Positions 6,950-14,958 are shown, counted from the stretch's first letter. The stretch: 19,603 nucleotides of DNA from Equadaptatus sp045601305 (GCA_045601305.1 JAZRZG010000168.1:1-19603), one strand, 5' to 3'. Notes: a model not told the origin generated them from the sequence alone. Numbers and translations: made by a program.

Positions 6950-7795
6950 AAGCATTCTGTAAACCGCGTAGTTTTCATACACGCAGCGCACAAATTCGCG
7001 CGTTTCGGCAAACGGAATTTCCTCGACCCAGAACTCGCCGTTTTCATATTTTCCGCGCCAGGACGCAGCCTTTGCCGCCCCTGCGTTGTATGCCGCAAGC
7101 GCGTAAATTACGTTACCGTCAAAGCGTTTCAAAAGCGTGCTCAGCTGCAGCGCGCCAAGCATAATATTGTCCCGCGGCTCATAGAGAGAAAATTTGCCGA
7201 TACCGGCTTTTTTCGCTGTTTCCCGCGCAGTGCCCGGCATCAGCTGCATAAGCCCGACAGCCCCCGACGAACTGACCGCGTCAGGGCTGAACTTGCTTTC
7301 GCGTTTCATTACCGCCCATACAAGCGCACGGTCAACACCGCTTTTTTTCGCTGCCGCCGCTACCTCGGTTTCATACGGCATACGGAATATTTCAGAAATA
7401 TCGTCAAATAACTGCTTTTTGTTTCTGCCGTTCACGCCGCCGCTGCCGCGTACGAGTCTGAAAGAATAATAATCAAGCGGATATTTGGAAAGCAAACGGC
7501 TTCGGACGGAGGCTGCCTTTTCCGTTTCGCCGAGCTTCTGAAATGCTTCCGCCTGCCAGTAGAGATATTTTGACGGGCGGCGCACCAAAAAACTGCGGAC
7601 GAAATTCATCCTCCAGCATTTCGCGGCTGTACCGTAATCGCGCACACGCCACGCGGCACAGCCGTTTGTCCAGTCCGTCAATGTCTTTTCCCTCTCACTG
7701 ACTATATACTGCGGCAGTCTGAACCGGACCGCGCACAGCACGGCAAGAAGCAGAAGGAAAAACATACAGCCAAAATGTGATTTCCTATTTTTCAT
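6938..7795 (-). CDS. Soluble-lytic-transglycosylase-like protein with N-terminal membrane anchor
   Basis: 285 residues from the chosen start. A basic N-terminus and hydrophobic stretch (about 8-23) indicate a signal anchor. Residues about 40-115 form a helical, TPR-like region ending KYPLDYYSFRL, like the end of the Slt70 superhelical domain. The SLT domain follows with probable catalytic Glu about 166 in MKRESKFSPDAVSSSGAVGL, then MQLMPGTA and AYNAGAA. It cleaves peptidoglycan glycan strands. The frame extends 42 codons further upstream, but those codons overlap the divergent radical SAM gene, and the membrane anchor begins naturally at the ATG at 7795. No Shine-Dalgarno is visible. A TATAAT ends nine bases before that ATG, suggesting an almost leaderless transcript. 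It appears unrelated in detail to the transglycosylase at 3042-3878. Confidence 0.85.
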   Translation of the reverse strand: MKNRKSHFGCMFFLLLLAVLCAVRFRLPQYIVSEREKTLTDWTNGCAAWRVRDYGTAAKCWRMNFVRSFLVRRPSKYLYWQAEAFQKLGETEKAASVRSRLLSKYPLDYYSFRLVRGSGGVNGRNKKQLFDDISEIFRMPYETEVAAAAKKSGVDRALVWAVMKRESKFSPDAVSSSGAVGLMQLMPGTARETAKKAGIGKFSLYEPRDNIMLGALQLSTLLKRFDGNVIYALAAYNAGAAKAASWRGKYENGEFWVEEIPFAETREFVRCVYENYAVYRMLLTE

Positions 7796-7804
7796 AACTG
7801 CGCT

Positions 7805-7828
7805 ATTATAACTCATGGGCGGTATAAT
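7805..7828. promoter_or_regulatory. Back-to-back -10 elements between transglycosylase and radical SAM genes
   Basis: A minus-strand TATAAT (7810-7805) and a plus-strand TATAAT (7823-7828) face away from each other, 12 bases apart, as an ATTATA/TATAAT inverted pair. Neither has a good -35 at 16-18 bases. The plus box would give a 5' leader of about 25 nt before the radical SAM ribosome binding site. The minus box would start transcription within 2-4 bases of the transglycosylase ATG. Confidence 0.45.
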
Positions 7829-7859
7829 GAAGTCCGAATTTGTGAAAGGAGTCTGCGGT

Positions 7860-8801
7860 ATGAAGAAGTTTCCGTTCTTTCTGCCCTTTGCGGCATGTCC
7901 GGGGCGCTGCGTGTACTGCAATCAGAACAAAATAACCGGCGCGGAAAAAATCCCCAACGCCGCTTCTGTCCGTGCCGCGCTTGCAGAGCTTAACGAACCG
8001 CGCGAAGTCTGTTTTTTCGGGGGCTCTTTTCTGCGCTTTCCGTCAGATACGGTAAAAGCCTATCTCGACGCGGTTGTCCAAGCTGCTCCCAAGGGCAGCA
8101 GCATTCGTTTTTCTACTTATCCCAACGACCTTGACGACGAGACAGTATGCGATTTGCTGAAGAAATATCCAATCAGCCGCGCGGAACTCGGAATACAGTC
8201 GCTTGACGCTCAGGTGCTTCGCGCCTGCAAAAGAGACCTGAATCCGCGCGACGTGCTGAAAAGTATTGCCCATGCGGCGGCAGAAGGCTTTCCTCTCGGC
8301 GTGCAGCTTATGATAGGACTTCCCGGACAAACGCGGGAAAGCTCGCTTTCCGACCTTGAAAAACTTGCCGAAATTAAAGGCAGCAACGTCTGGGACTTGA
8401 GAATTTACCCTTGTCTGGTTATCGAAGACACAGAGCTTGCCGATATGCTTTCAGACGGGCGCTATGCACCGCTGACTGTTGACGAAGCCGTTTCGCGTGG
8501 CGGAGAACTGCTTGAACGCGCGCAGGAGAAAGGCTTCAACGTAATACGCGTTGGGCTGCAGGAAACGGACACCCTTGCGCGTTCAGTTATCGGAGGTCCG
8601 CACCACCCTGCGCTCGGAGAGCTGATTATGGCAGACGCGGCAGTCCGAAAACTGCTGAAAGAAAATCCGAACGGTCCGTGGCAGATACCCAAAAATGATA
8701 TTTCAAAGTTCAGCGGACACGGCGGTTTCGGCTGCGGACTGCTCGCAAAACAGACCGGAAAAAGCCTCGAAGAAATCAAACGGCTGATTAGTTTTGTATA
8801 A
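7860..8801 (+). CDS. Elp3/HemN-like radical SAM protein without acetyltransferase domain
   Basis: 313 residues. The radical SAM cluster motif CPGRCVYC (Cys 13, 17, 20) coordinates a 4Fe-4S cluster for S-adenosylmethionine cleavage. It is followed by NQNKITG, VCFFGGSF (the GGE-equivalent), FSTYPNDL, RAELGIQSLD and VQLMIGLPGQT, all typical of the Elp3-like subfamily. The C-terminus (GPHHPALGEL, GHGGFGCG) matches a conserved bacterial family often annotated only as radical SAM protein. The GNAT acetyltransferase domain of true Elp3 tRNA-modifying enzymes is absent, so its substrate is unknown; RNA modification is a guess. Start: AAAGGAG (7845-7851) lies eight bases before the ATG at 7860. An upstream in-frame ATG at 7815 precedes the -10 box and is unlikely. 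A strong terminator follows. Confidence 0.85.
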   Translation: MKKFPFFLPFAACPGRCVYCNQNKITGAEKIPNAASVRAALAELNEPREVCFFGGSFLRFPSDTVKAYLDAVVQAAPKGSSIRFSTYPNDLDDETVCDLLKKYPISRAELGIQSLDAQVLRACKRDLNPRDVLKSIAHAAAEGFPLGVQLMIGLPGQTRESSLSDLEKLAEIKGSNVWDLRIYPCLVIEDTELADMLSDGRYAPLTVDEAVSRGGELLERAQEKGFNVIRVGLQETDTLARSVIGGPHHPALGELIMADAAVRKLLKENPNGPWQIPKNDISKFSGHGGFGCGLLAKQTGKSLEEIKRLISFV

Positions 8802-8807
8802 ATATTC

Positions 8808-8836
8808 TGCCTCCCTTTTTCGGAGGCATTTTTTTT
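8808..8836 (+). terminator. Intrinsic terminator after the radical SAM gene
   Basis: TGCCTCC/GGAGGCA (8808-8814 with 8822-8828, 7-nt loop), then eight Ts. It begins seven bases after the stop codon. Confidence 0.9.
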
Positions 8837-8994
8837 GCGGCACAAACGTCAGCACTGGTCAAACTCTTTAATCTCATTATTTTCGGCATTTTATGCTGTT
8901 TTCGTATCTTCTACGCTGCAGACATCTGCCGGCATAAAAACTAACGACACAGCGCGCCGGTCGTAACCCGTCTCTTCGCCGCAGGCTGTATAAA

Positions 8995-9023
8995 TTGCCA
9001 TAAATCAAAATAGGATATAAAAT
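8995..9023 (+). promoter_or_regulatory. Promoter for trpS
   Basis: TTGCCA (8995-9000), 17 bases, TAAAAT (9018-9023). The start lies 38 bases after the -10, so there is no room for a T-box leader. The rest of 8837-8994 shows no recognisable feature. Confidence 0.7.
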
Positions 9024-9061
9024 ATGGAAGTTATGATAAACAGTTAAAGGAGGCTGCCTGA

Positions 9062-10120
9062 ATGAGCAAGATTATACTTACCGGCGACAGACCGACCGGA
9101 AAACTTCACATAGGACACTACGTAGGTTCTCTCAGAGAGAGAGTCCGCCTTCAGAACTCCGGGCTTTACGACAAAATTTTCGTGTTCCTCGCAGACGCGC
9201 AGGCGCTCACGGACAATTTTGACAACCCTGAGAAAATCCGCGCGAACATAGGCGAAGTCGCGCTTGACTACCTCGCGGTCGGACTTGACCCCGCAAAATC
9301 GACAATTTTCATACAGTCGCAGATTTCAGAGCTCACAGAGCTTGCATTTTACTACATGAATCTCGTTACCGTGGCGCGCGTACAGCGCAATCCCACGGTC
9401 AAAGCCGAAATTCAGATGAGAAATTTCGAAGCGAACATTCCTGTCGGCTTCTTCACCTATCCGATCAGTCAGGCGGCAGACATCACCGCGTTCAAGGCGA
9501 CAACAGTCCCCGCCGGCGAAGATCAGAAGCCGATGATTGAGCAGACGCGCGAAATCGTCCGCAAATTCAACGAAATTTACGCGCCTGTTCTTGTTGAACC
9601 TGACATTCTGCTTCCGTCGCAGTCAGCCTGCCTCAGGCTCCCGGGCACCGACGGAAAAGCAAAGATGAGCAAATCGCTCGGCAACTGCATCTATCTTGCA
9701 GACGAAGCCGACGAAATTAAGCAGAAGGTTATGTCAATGTACACAGACCCGCTTCACCTCAAGGTTTCAGATCCCGGGCATCTCGAGGGCAACACCTGCT
9801 TCATTTACCTTGACGCTTTCTGCAAACCGGAGCATTTTGAACGCTATCTGCCCGATTATCCGAACCTTGACGAACTCAAAGCGCACTATACAAAGGGCGG
9901 TCTCGGCGACATGAAGGTAAAACGCTTCCTCAACGAAATTCTGAACGAGGAACTCACGCCTATCCGCGAACGCAGAAAAGAATTTGCAAAGGATATGGGC
10001 GAAATCTACGCAATGCTCAAAAAAGGCAGCGATACTGCGCGCGAAGTCGCGGCTTCAACACTTTCAGACGTTAAACGCGCGATGAAAATTGATTACTTCG
10101 GGGAGAACACATTATGCTGA
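9062..10120 (+). CDS. trpS: Tryptophan--tRNA ligase
   Basis: 352-residue class I aminoacyl-tRNA synthetase charging tRNA-Trp. The nucleotide-binding HIGH signature appears in PTGKLHIGHYVGSL (11-24) and KMSKS at 201-205. Other tryptophanyl-specific stretches include FLADAQALTDN, NPTVKAEIQ, YPISQAADITAFKA (the classical family has YPVLMAADIL) and VPAGEDQKPMIEQTR. Length is typical. The start has AAAGGAGG eight bases upstream. The divergence around residues 120-150 from the familiar Bacillus/E. coli type marks a second bacterial TrpS subtype, but all catalytic motifs are intact. It overlaps the next gene by seven bases, suggesting cotranscription. No T-box is visible in its short leader. Confidence 0.95.
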   Translation: MSKIILTGDRPTGKLHIGHYVGSLRERVRLQNSGLYDKIFVFLADAQALTDNFDNPEKIRANIGEVALDYLAVGLDPAKSTIFIQSQISELTELAFYYMNLVTVARVQRNPTVKAEIQMRNFEANIPVGFFTYPISQAADITAFKATTVPAGEDQKPMIEQTREIVRKFNEIYAPVLVEPDILLPSQSACLRLPGTDGKAKMSKSLGNCIYLADEADEIKQKVMSMYTDPLHLKVSDPGHLEGNTCFIYLDAFCKPEHFERYLPDYPNLDELKAHYTKGGLGDMKVKRFLNEILNEELTPIRERRKEFAKDMGEIYAMLKKGSDTAREVAASTLSDVKRAMKIDYFGENTLC

Positions 10121-10764
10121 AACGTCTTGTAAACTACCTCATCGGACTTCTCATAATCGCGGTCGGCATCAATATTTCCAAACTTTCGGGGCTGGGCATA
10201 TCCCCCGTCAGTTCCGTTCCGCGCGCTCTTGAAGTCGTTTTCGGCTTCAGCCTCGGTCAGATGGTCATGGTCATCTACTGTCTGCTTGTAGCGGCGCAGT
10301 TTATCGTGCTGCGCAAAAAATTCAATTTTATGAACGTACTCGGAATTCCGCTTGCGATAGTATTCGGCTTTATGGTTGACCTTGTCGGAATAGACCCCAA
10401 CGCTTTCGGACACCTTCTGGCAGGTTTCCCGAAACCGGGCTGCTACGCAATGCGCTTTGTTTACCTCGCGGCAAGCATAGTGATAATCGGAATCGGCGTT
10501 TATGCCTATTTAAAACCTAAGCTCGTGCCGATGCCCGCGGAAGGTCTTGCTCTGGCAATTTCAACAACTACGGGAAAGGTGTTCGGAGACTGCAAAACCG
10601 CGGTTGACGTCAGCCTTATAACGCTCGCTCTGCTTATACAGCTGATATTCCTCGGCGGTTTTTCGTCATTTACGGGCGGAAACATAGTCATACGCGAAGG
10701 CACGGTGCTTTCAGCGCTCTGCGTAGGACAGGTTGTTAAGTTCTTAAACAAAAAACTCGGTTAA
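10114..10764 (+). CDS. YczE/YitT-like integral membrane protein (DUF6198-type)
   Basis: 216 residues with about five to six hydrophobic segments. It matches my memory of the YczE/YyaS membrane family: near-N-terminal GLGISPVSSVP, then GQMVMVIYCLLVAAQ, PMPAEGLALAIS, GDCKTAVDVSL and a terminal IREGTVLSALCVGQVVK. The molecular function of the family is not established. The ATG lies inside the 3' end of trpS (7-base overlap), with GGGGAG eight bases upstream, so it is translated from the same message. Co-occurrence with trpS may be incidental. A bidirectional terminator follows. Confidence 0.8.
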   Translation: MLKRLVNYLIGLLIIAVGINISKLSGLGISPVSSVPRALEVVFGFSLGQMVMVIYCLLVAAQFIVLRKKFNFMNVLGIPLAIVFGFMVDLVGIDPNAFGHLLAGFPKPGCYAMRFVYLAASIVIIGIGVYAYLKPKLVPMPAEGLALAISTTTGKVFGDCKTAVDVSLITLALLIQLIFLGGFSSFTGGNIVIREGTVLSALCVGQVVKFLNKKLG

Positions 10765-10775
10765 TCCTGTGTTTT

Positions 10776-10815
10776 GCAGCGAAAAAGACGCCCGAACAGG
10801 CGTCTTTTTCGCTGC
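10776..10815. terminator. Bidirectional intrinsic terminator, 17-bp perfect stem
   Basis: Positions 10776-10792 and 10799-10815 are exact reverse complements with a 6-nt loop. The stem contains AAAAAGACGCC/GGCGTCTTTTT, so each strand ends in a T-run inside the stem. It serves the convergent YczE-like gene (+) and exonuclease III gene (-). Confidence 0.9.
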
Positions 10816-10847
10816 GCTTTGTATATAAATTGCAAACAATTTATATA

Positions 10848-11648
10848 TTACAATTCAAATTCCGCAACCACCGCAGTGTGGTCTGATGGTTTTTCCATTG
10901 CTCTCAGTCTGCGTTCAACGACAACGCCCTTACACGCGTCCGCAACCTTTTTCGTGCCGAGCAGATGGTCTATTCTCCACCCTATGTTGCGTTCAAGCGA
11001 ATTTTTGACACGGTAGTCCCAGAAGGTAAACTCTCCCGTGTCCGGTCTGTGCTGTCTGAATATGTCTGTCAGTCCCCAGTCCATTACGTCGGAGAGCGCG
11101 TCGCGCACTGACTGCGCAAAGCACACGTGTTCTTCCTTTCCTTTCGGGTTGGCAATATCGGCGGCTGTTCTTGCCACGTTCAGGTCGCCGACCCAGAGCC
11201 GTTTGTCTTCCGGCGTGTAATTTGTCTCAAACAGTTTTTTCAGCCGCGCGAAAAAGCGCAGTTTGTACGGATAGTCCGCGTGCGTGATTTCTTTTCCCTG
11301 CGGCACGTAGCTGTTCACAATGTTAAAATCGCCGAAACGAACACGCATTACCCTTGCGTTTTCGGATTCTTCCCTGCCCTCTTCCGGCTCGTCTCCAAGC
11401 CCGAAGCTGACTTCGTCAGGCTCTGTCCGCGAAAGAACGGCAACTCCGTTGTAGCTTTTCATTCCTCTGAAATTGCAGACGTAGCCGAGCTGTTCGAAAT
11501 CCGAACGAGGAAACTCCGTGTCAACGCATTTTGTTTCCTGAAAACATACCATGTCGGGCGCGCCGGCTTCCGAAAGCCATTGTTTCAGTACCGGCATACG
11601 GCTGCGTACGGAATTTACGTTGAATGTTGCTATTTTCAGTGACGACAT
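10848..11648 (-). CDS. xth: Exodeoxyribonuclease III (AP endonuclease)
   Basis: 266-residue Exo III/APE1-type endonuclease/exonuclease/phosphatase-fold enzyme. It nicks 5' of abasic sites and trims damaged 3' ends in base excision repair. Ordered motifs: KIATFNVNSVRSR, VCFQETK (metal-binding Glu 38), YNGVAVLSR, NSYVPQG, VGDLNVARTAADIANPKG, FTFWDYR, GWRIDHLL and the C-terminal SDHTAV catalytic His. GGAGGAG precedes the ATG at suitable distance. It is convergent with the trpS unit and divergent from iadA. Length and motifs are complete. Confidence 0.95.
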   Translation of the reverse strand: MSSLKIATFNVNSVRSRMPVLKQWLSEAGAPDMVCFQETKCVDTEFPRSDFEQLGYVCNFRGMKSYNGVAVLSRTEPDEVSFGLGDEPEEGREESENARVMRVRFGDFNIVNSYVPQGKEITHADYPYKLRFFARLKKLFETNYTPEDKRLWVGDLNVARTAADIANPKGKEEHVCFAQSVRDALSDVMDWGLTDIFRQHRPDTGEFTFWDYRVKNSLERNIGWRIDHLLGTKKVADACKGVVVERRLRAMEKPSDHTAVVAEFEL

Positions 11649-11673
11649 TTCTTCTCCTCCATGAAATTGTTGT

Positions 11674-11703
11674 TTGTTTATTTCCCGCTGACAGTATTAT
11701 AAT
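11674..11703 (+). promoter_or_regulatory. iadA promoter with a palindromic -10 shared with the xth side
   Basis: Plus strand TTGTTT (11674-11679), 18 bases, TATAAT (11698-11703). The box is embedded in the palindrome ATTATAAT (11696-11703), so the minus strand also reads TATAAT (11701-11696) toward xth, though with no clear -35 there. Divergent transcription from one overlapping box is possible. Confidence 0.55.
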
Positions 11704-11783
11704 AGCAGCAGCAGATTGTATCAGCAGTTATTTTATTTTCCGCAGCACCATGAGGGATATTCCAAATTAAAGGGGGAAACAAT

Positions 11784-12914
11784 ATGCTTCTCAAGCTCAT
11801 CAGAAACGTCCGCGTTTTCCGCGGCGGACAGTGGAAAAAGAGCGACATTCTTGTCGCGGACAAAAGAATTGAAGCAGTTGAGGATTCAATCACTTTCGAC
11901 TATCCGGACACAGAGATTTTTGACGGCGCCGGACAGTTCGCCGTTCCGGGCTACATCGACCAGCATGTACACGTCACAGGCGGCGGCGGTGAGGGCAGCT
12001 TCATAACACAGGTGCCGCCGATGAAATTCGGCGACCCCGTAAAGGCAGGCGTAACCACAATCGTAGGCGTACTCGGAACAGACGGCACCACGCGCAGCGT
12101 CGCAAATCTCGTTGCAAAGACAAAGGCGCTGAACGAATTCGGACTTACTGCCTTCTGCCACACAGGCAACTACAACTACCCGAGCCCGACACTCACAGGC
12201 TCCGTGCTTAACGATATTGTGTTTGTTGACGTAATCATCGGCGTCAAAATCGCAATCTGCGACCACCGCAGCGCCAACATGACAAAAGAGTCGCTCATAA
12301 AACTTGCCTCAGACGCGCGCGTTGCCGGACTTCTCGCGGGAAAACCGGGCATAGTCCACCTTCACACCGGCTCAGGCAAATCAAAACTCGATATGCTCTT
12401 TGAAATAGTTGACGAAACCGACATTCCGATATCCACCTTCCGCCCGACACATCTTGCGCCGAAATATGATGACGCAATGCGCTGGGCACAGCGCGGCGGC
12501 TTCATAGATTTCACCTGTGACCCCAACAACATCGAAGACAGAGCAAAACAGACCGCGCAGGCTCTTGAAGAAGCTCCCGAAGGCAAGCTTTCTCTCAGCA
12601 CCGACAGCAACGGCAGTATGCCGATATGGAACGACAAAAAAGAGATGATCGGTATCGACGCAGGCAAAATCAGCTCACTGCACGAAACAATCAAAGCCAT
12701 GACAAAATATGTGCCGTTTGAAAAGGCAGTCATTCCTTCAACCGCAAACGTTGCAAAGGCGCTGAACATGTACCCGAAAAAAGGCTGCCTCGCGGCGGGA
12801 AGCGACGCAGACATTCAGCTCATCGACGACAGCCTTGCGCTCACAACGCTTTTCGCAAACGGACGGTGCATGATGCGCGACAAAGAAATACTTGCCAAGG
12901 CATATTTTGAATAA
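11784..12914 (+). CDS. iadA: Isoaspartyl dipeptidase (beta-aspartyl-peptidase)
   Basis: 376-residue amidohydrolase that hydrolyses beta-aspartyl (isoaspartyl) dipeptides left by degradation of damaged proteins. The binuclear zinc site is readable: HVHVTGGGGEG (His 61, 63), GVKIAICDHRS (Lys 155, expected to be carbamylated), HLHTG (His 194), RPTH (His 223) and STDSNGS (Asp 274). The ligand spacing matches E. coli IadA with a small offset. Start supported by AAAGGGGG about eight bases upstream. It has its own promoter. The next gene, a lysine-riboswitch-controlled transporter, also has its own promoter, so they are not an operon, though both suit amino-acid and peptide scavenging. Confidence 0.94.
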   Translation: MLLKLIRNVRVFRGGQWKKSDILVADKRIEAVEDSITFDYPDTEIFDGAGQFAVPGYIDQHVHVTGGGGEGSFITQVPPMKFGDPVKAGVTTIVGVLGTDGTTRSVANLVAKTKALNEFGLTAFCHTGNYNYPSPTLTGSVLNDIVFVDVIIGVKIAICDHRSANMTKESLIKLASDARVAGLLAGKPGIVHLHTGSGKSKLDMLFEIVDETDIPISTFRPTHLAPKYDDAMRWAQRGGFIDFTCDPNNIEDRAKQTAQALEEAPEGKLSLSTDSNGSMPIWNDKKEMIGIDAGKISSLHETIKAMTKYVPFEKAVIPSTANVAKALNMYPKKGCLAAGSDADIQLIDDSLALTTLFANGRCMMRDKEILAKAYFE

Positions 12915-12953
12915 CCCCGTACACAAGAGCAGGGCGGTATTTTTGTACAATCG

Positions 12954-12982
12954 TTGTGCCGTAAGCAAAAAAGTGCTATAAT
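12954..12982 (+). promoter_or_regulatory. Promoter for the lysine riboswitch transcript
   Basis: TTGTGC (12954-12959), 17 bases, TATAAT (12977-12982) with an extended -10 TG (TGC before TATAAT). Transcription would start near 12989, just before the aptamer. Confidence 0.8.
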
Positions 12983-13003
12983 CGCCAAGTTATAACTGAA
13001 TAT

Positions 13004-13174
13004 TGCTAAAGGATAGAGGAGCAGCTGTCAAGAGTAACAACGGTGCAAGAGGCGTCGCAAAGCCGCTGCCGTTGTGAAAGGGTCCGCTGCCGAAGGCAGA
13101 AATTTGCGAACTCTGCCCGGGCAACCGGATAAGATCCGTTTGACTGTCGCTTTTGCGGAGAGCTATGTATTAGT
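13004..13174 (+). promoter_or_regulatory. Lysine riboswitch (L box)
   Basis: The L-box conserved blocks occur in order: ATAGAGGAGC (from 13013), AAGAGTAAC (13030-13038), TGAAAGGG (from 13075), CTGCCGAAGGCAG (13087-13099), TTGACTGTCGC (13140-13150) and GCGGAGAGCTAT (13155-13166). The first and last blocks form P1 (ATAG/CTAT plus further pairs). Arms between blocks fold locally, for example CAACGG with CCGTTG and CCGG with CCGG. Known L boxes repress lysine biosynthesis or import genes when lysine is bound. The call is from consensus, not a covariance search. Confidence 0.95.
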
Positions 13175-13197
13175 CAAATTCCCACGGGAGTTTATTA

Positions 13198-13229
13198 CAG
13201 CCGATGCAAAAGCAGCGGCTGTTTTGTTT
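13198..13229 (+). terminator. Expression-platform terminator of the lysine riboswitch
   Basis: CAGCCG/CGGCTG (13198-13203 with 13216-13221) with inner TGC/GCA pairs around an AAAA loop, followed by TTTTGTTT. It lies 71 bases before the transporter ATG. The arrangement implies that lysine turns the transporter off. Confidence 0.85.
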
Positions 13230-13300
13230 CGGCAATCCGCAAAGCAAAGTTATATCAGTAATTCATTCAGCGTTCAGCTAAACTTAAGGGGGAGTAACAA

Positions 13301-14716
13301 ATGGCAGAACAGGCAAAGAAGAAATTCGCGTTTCCGAATACCTGGATCATCATTGCGGCGATGATTGCAATTACCGCAATACTCAGCTGGATTGTACCGT
13401 CCGGCAGCTACGACTATCAGGAAATCGACGTCAACGGCAGAATGCGCAAGGTCGCTGTTGAAGGCACCTTCAAGTTTATCGCAAAAACAGCCGAAGGCGT
13501 CAAAACAACAGGGTTCCTCGCAACCTTCGGCGCGCTTTTCAGAGGCTGCGTTGATGCTGCAGGCATCTTCTTCGTAATGATTTTCTGCTCCGGCACCTTC
13601 GGCGTCATGGTCAAGACAGGCGCTTTCCACGCAGGAATCGGCTCAGTCCTCAAAAAATTCGGCAGTAAATCACTCTGGGTTGTACCTATTCTCATGGTGC
13701 TTTTCGGAATCGGCGGCTCCGCTTTCGGTATGCTCTCAGAATTTTACGGTTTCTACCCGCTCATTGTCGGACTCGGCATTGCAATGGGCTACGACGCGAT
13801 GTTCGGCTTCTGCATCCTCGCGCTCGGCGAATACATCGGCTTTATGGCAGCAACGCTTAATCCGTACACAGTTGCGATAGCGCAGTCAATCTCCGGTCTT
13901 CCGCTCTACTCTGCGACACCGTTCCGCGTTGTCTGCTTCGCAGTCTTCATGGCGGCTTCGGCGGCATACCTCATCCGTTACGGCATTAAATACAAAAAAG
14001 ACCCGACGATTTCACCCGTTTACGGTCTTACATCGCCGCATGCCTTTACAAGCGACTCGCTGGACGAATACAAATTCACATATAAAACGGCTCTTGTTCT
14101 TATCGACCTTGTGGTAACACTCTTTATTCTCATGTACGGTCTCATCAAAAAAGGCTGGGACTATCCGGAACTCTGCGGACTTTTCACGATTATGTCAATA
14201 GTCGCAGCGGGAATTATGGGCTGGAGCCCGAACAAATACTGCGACGAGTTCACGGCAAGCGCAAAAACAATACTCTGGGGCGCAATGCTTACAGGTTTGG
14301 CAAAAGGTATCATGGTTGTTATGCAGGACGCGAAAATCATCGACACAATCATCTACGCCCTCACCAATCTGCTCAGAGGCGCGCCGCACTGGGTATCTGC
14401 ACAGCTCATGCTCTTTGTCCAGACCCTCATCAACTTCCCTGTTTCCTCAGGCTCAGGACAGGCGGCAGTCACAATGCCGATTATGGCGCCGCTTGCGGAC
14501 AACCTCGGACTCACGCGTCAGGTTGCCTGCCTTGCCTTCCAGTTCGGCGACGGACTCAGCAATCTTCTTTGGCCGACAGGCGGCTGCGTCATCATCTGCG
14601 GTATCGCGGGCATTCCTTACGAAAAATGGCTCAAATGGTTTATACCTCTCTGCGGCATACTCTACGTGCTTCAGATGATTATGCTCCAGATTGCGGTTAT
14701 AATCGGACTCGAATAA
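13301..14716 (+). CDS. YfcC-family (DcuC/ArsB-type superfamily) transporter, probable lysine or basic amino acid permease
   Basis: 471 residues with about twelve membrane helices. The first helix ends in WIVPSGSYDY, the VPxGxYD signature of the YfcC family of the C4-dicarboxylate/arginine-ornithine carrier-like superfamily. The second repeat carries NFPVSSGSGQAAVTMPIMAPLAD and FGDGLSNLLWPTGG, the conserved re-entrant loops (family SGSGQA and D.xxNxxxPT). AAGGGGGAG lies upstream of the ATG. Family members are mostly uncharacterised and often called basic amino acid antiporters. Here the upstream lysine riboswitch gives independent support for lysine, or a lysine-derived compound, as substrate. 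That assignment is inference. A 12-bp terminator follows, so it is monocistronic. Confidence 0.88.
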   Translation: MAEQAKKKFAFPNTWIIIAAMIAITAILSWIVPSGSYDYQEIDVNGRMRKVAVEGTFKFIAKTAEGVKTTGFLATFGALFRGCVDAAGIFFVMIFCSGTFGVMVKTGAFHAGIGSVLKKFGSKSLWVVPILMVLFGIGGSAFGMLSEFYGFYPLIVGLGIAMGYDAMFGFCILALGEYIGFMAATLNPYTVAIAQSISGLPLYSATPFRVVCFAVFMAASAAYLIRYGIKYKKDPTISPVYGLTSPHAFTSDSLDEYKFTYKTALVLIDLVVTLFILMYGLIKKGWDYPELCGLFTIMSIVAAGIMGWSPNKYCDEFTASAKTILWGAMLTGLAKGIMVVMQDAKIIDTIIYALTNLLRGAPHWVSAQLMLFVQTLINFPVSSGSGQAAVTMPIMAPLADNLGLTRQVACLAFQFGDGLSNLLWPTGGCVIICGIAGIPYEKWLKWFIPLCGILYVLQMIMLQIAVIIGLE

Positions 14717-14730
14717 ACGCGGCAGTCAGC

Positions 14731-14761
14731 AAACAGGCGCCCGCAAGGGCGCCTGTTTGTT
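14731..14761 (+). terminator. Intrinsic terminator after the YfcC-family gene
   Basis: Perfect 12-bp stem AAACAGGCGCCC/GGGCGCCTGTTT (14731-14742 with 14747-14758) with a GCAA tetraloop. The T-tract is short (GTTAT follows). Confidence 0.85.
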
Positions 14762-14820
14762 ATCTATTAGGATAGATTTAGCTTAATTTCACATTTGAGA
14801 TTTTATCCTCAAACATTTTA

Positions 14821-14845
14821 CTTCCTTCACCTTTTGACGTTGGAT
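14821..14845 (+). repeat. Extra degenerate copy of the MITE end sequence
   Basis: By hand alignment without gaps, 14821-14845 agrees with the left end of the neighbouring element (14967-14991) at 18 of 25 positions, including TTTGACGT and GGAT. It has the same orientation and lies 146 bp upstream. The outer GG is missing, and no paired inverted end or target duplication is evident. It may be the remnant of an older insertion. The surrounding 14759-14958 is otherwise AT-rich and non-coding apart from a GC-rich patch (about 14899-14942). Confidence 0.5.
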
Positions 14846-14958
14846 AAAACTGAAATTTGTATATGACATTTCTCTTTTATCAATACTGGCTATTTCCCCG
14901 TTTTGCCTGTAGGGCGCGGTGGGGGAGCGGTATCGCCTGCGTGTTACAAAATTCCGCC

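Noticed and set aside
8837..9061. Possible T-box leader before trpS
   Set aside because: The promoter at 8995-9023 leaves only about 30 nt of leader, and no T-box sequence is present.
12915..12953. Terminator for iadA
   Set aside because: Only weak, interrupted pairing (CCCC with GGGCGG) before a T-run; not convincing.
14788..14798. TTCACATTTGA as a fourth copy of the MITE end
   Set aside because: Too short, needs a gap to align, and is plausible by chance in AT-rich DNA.
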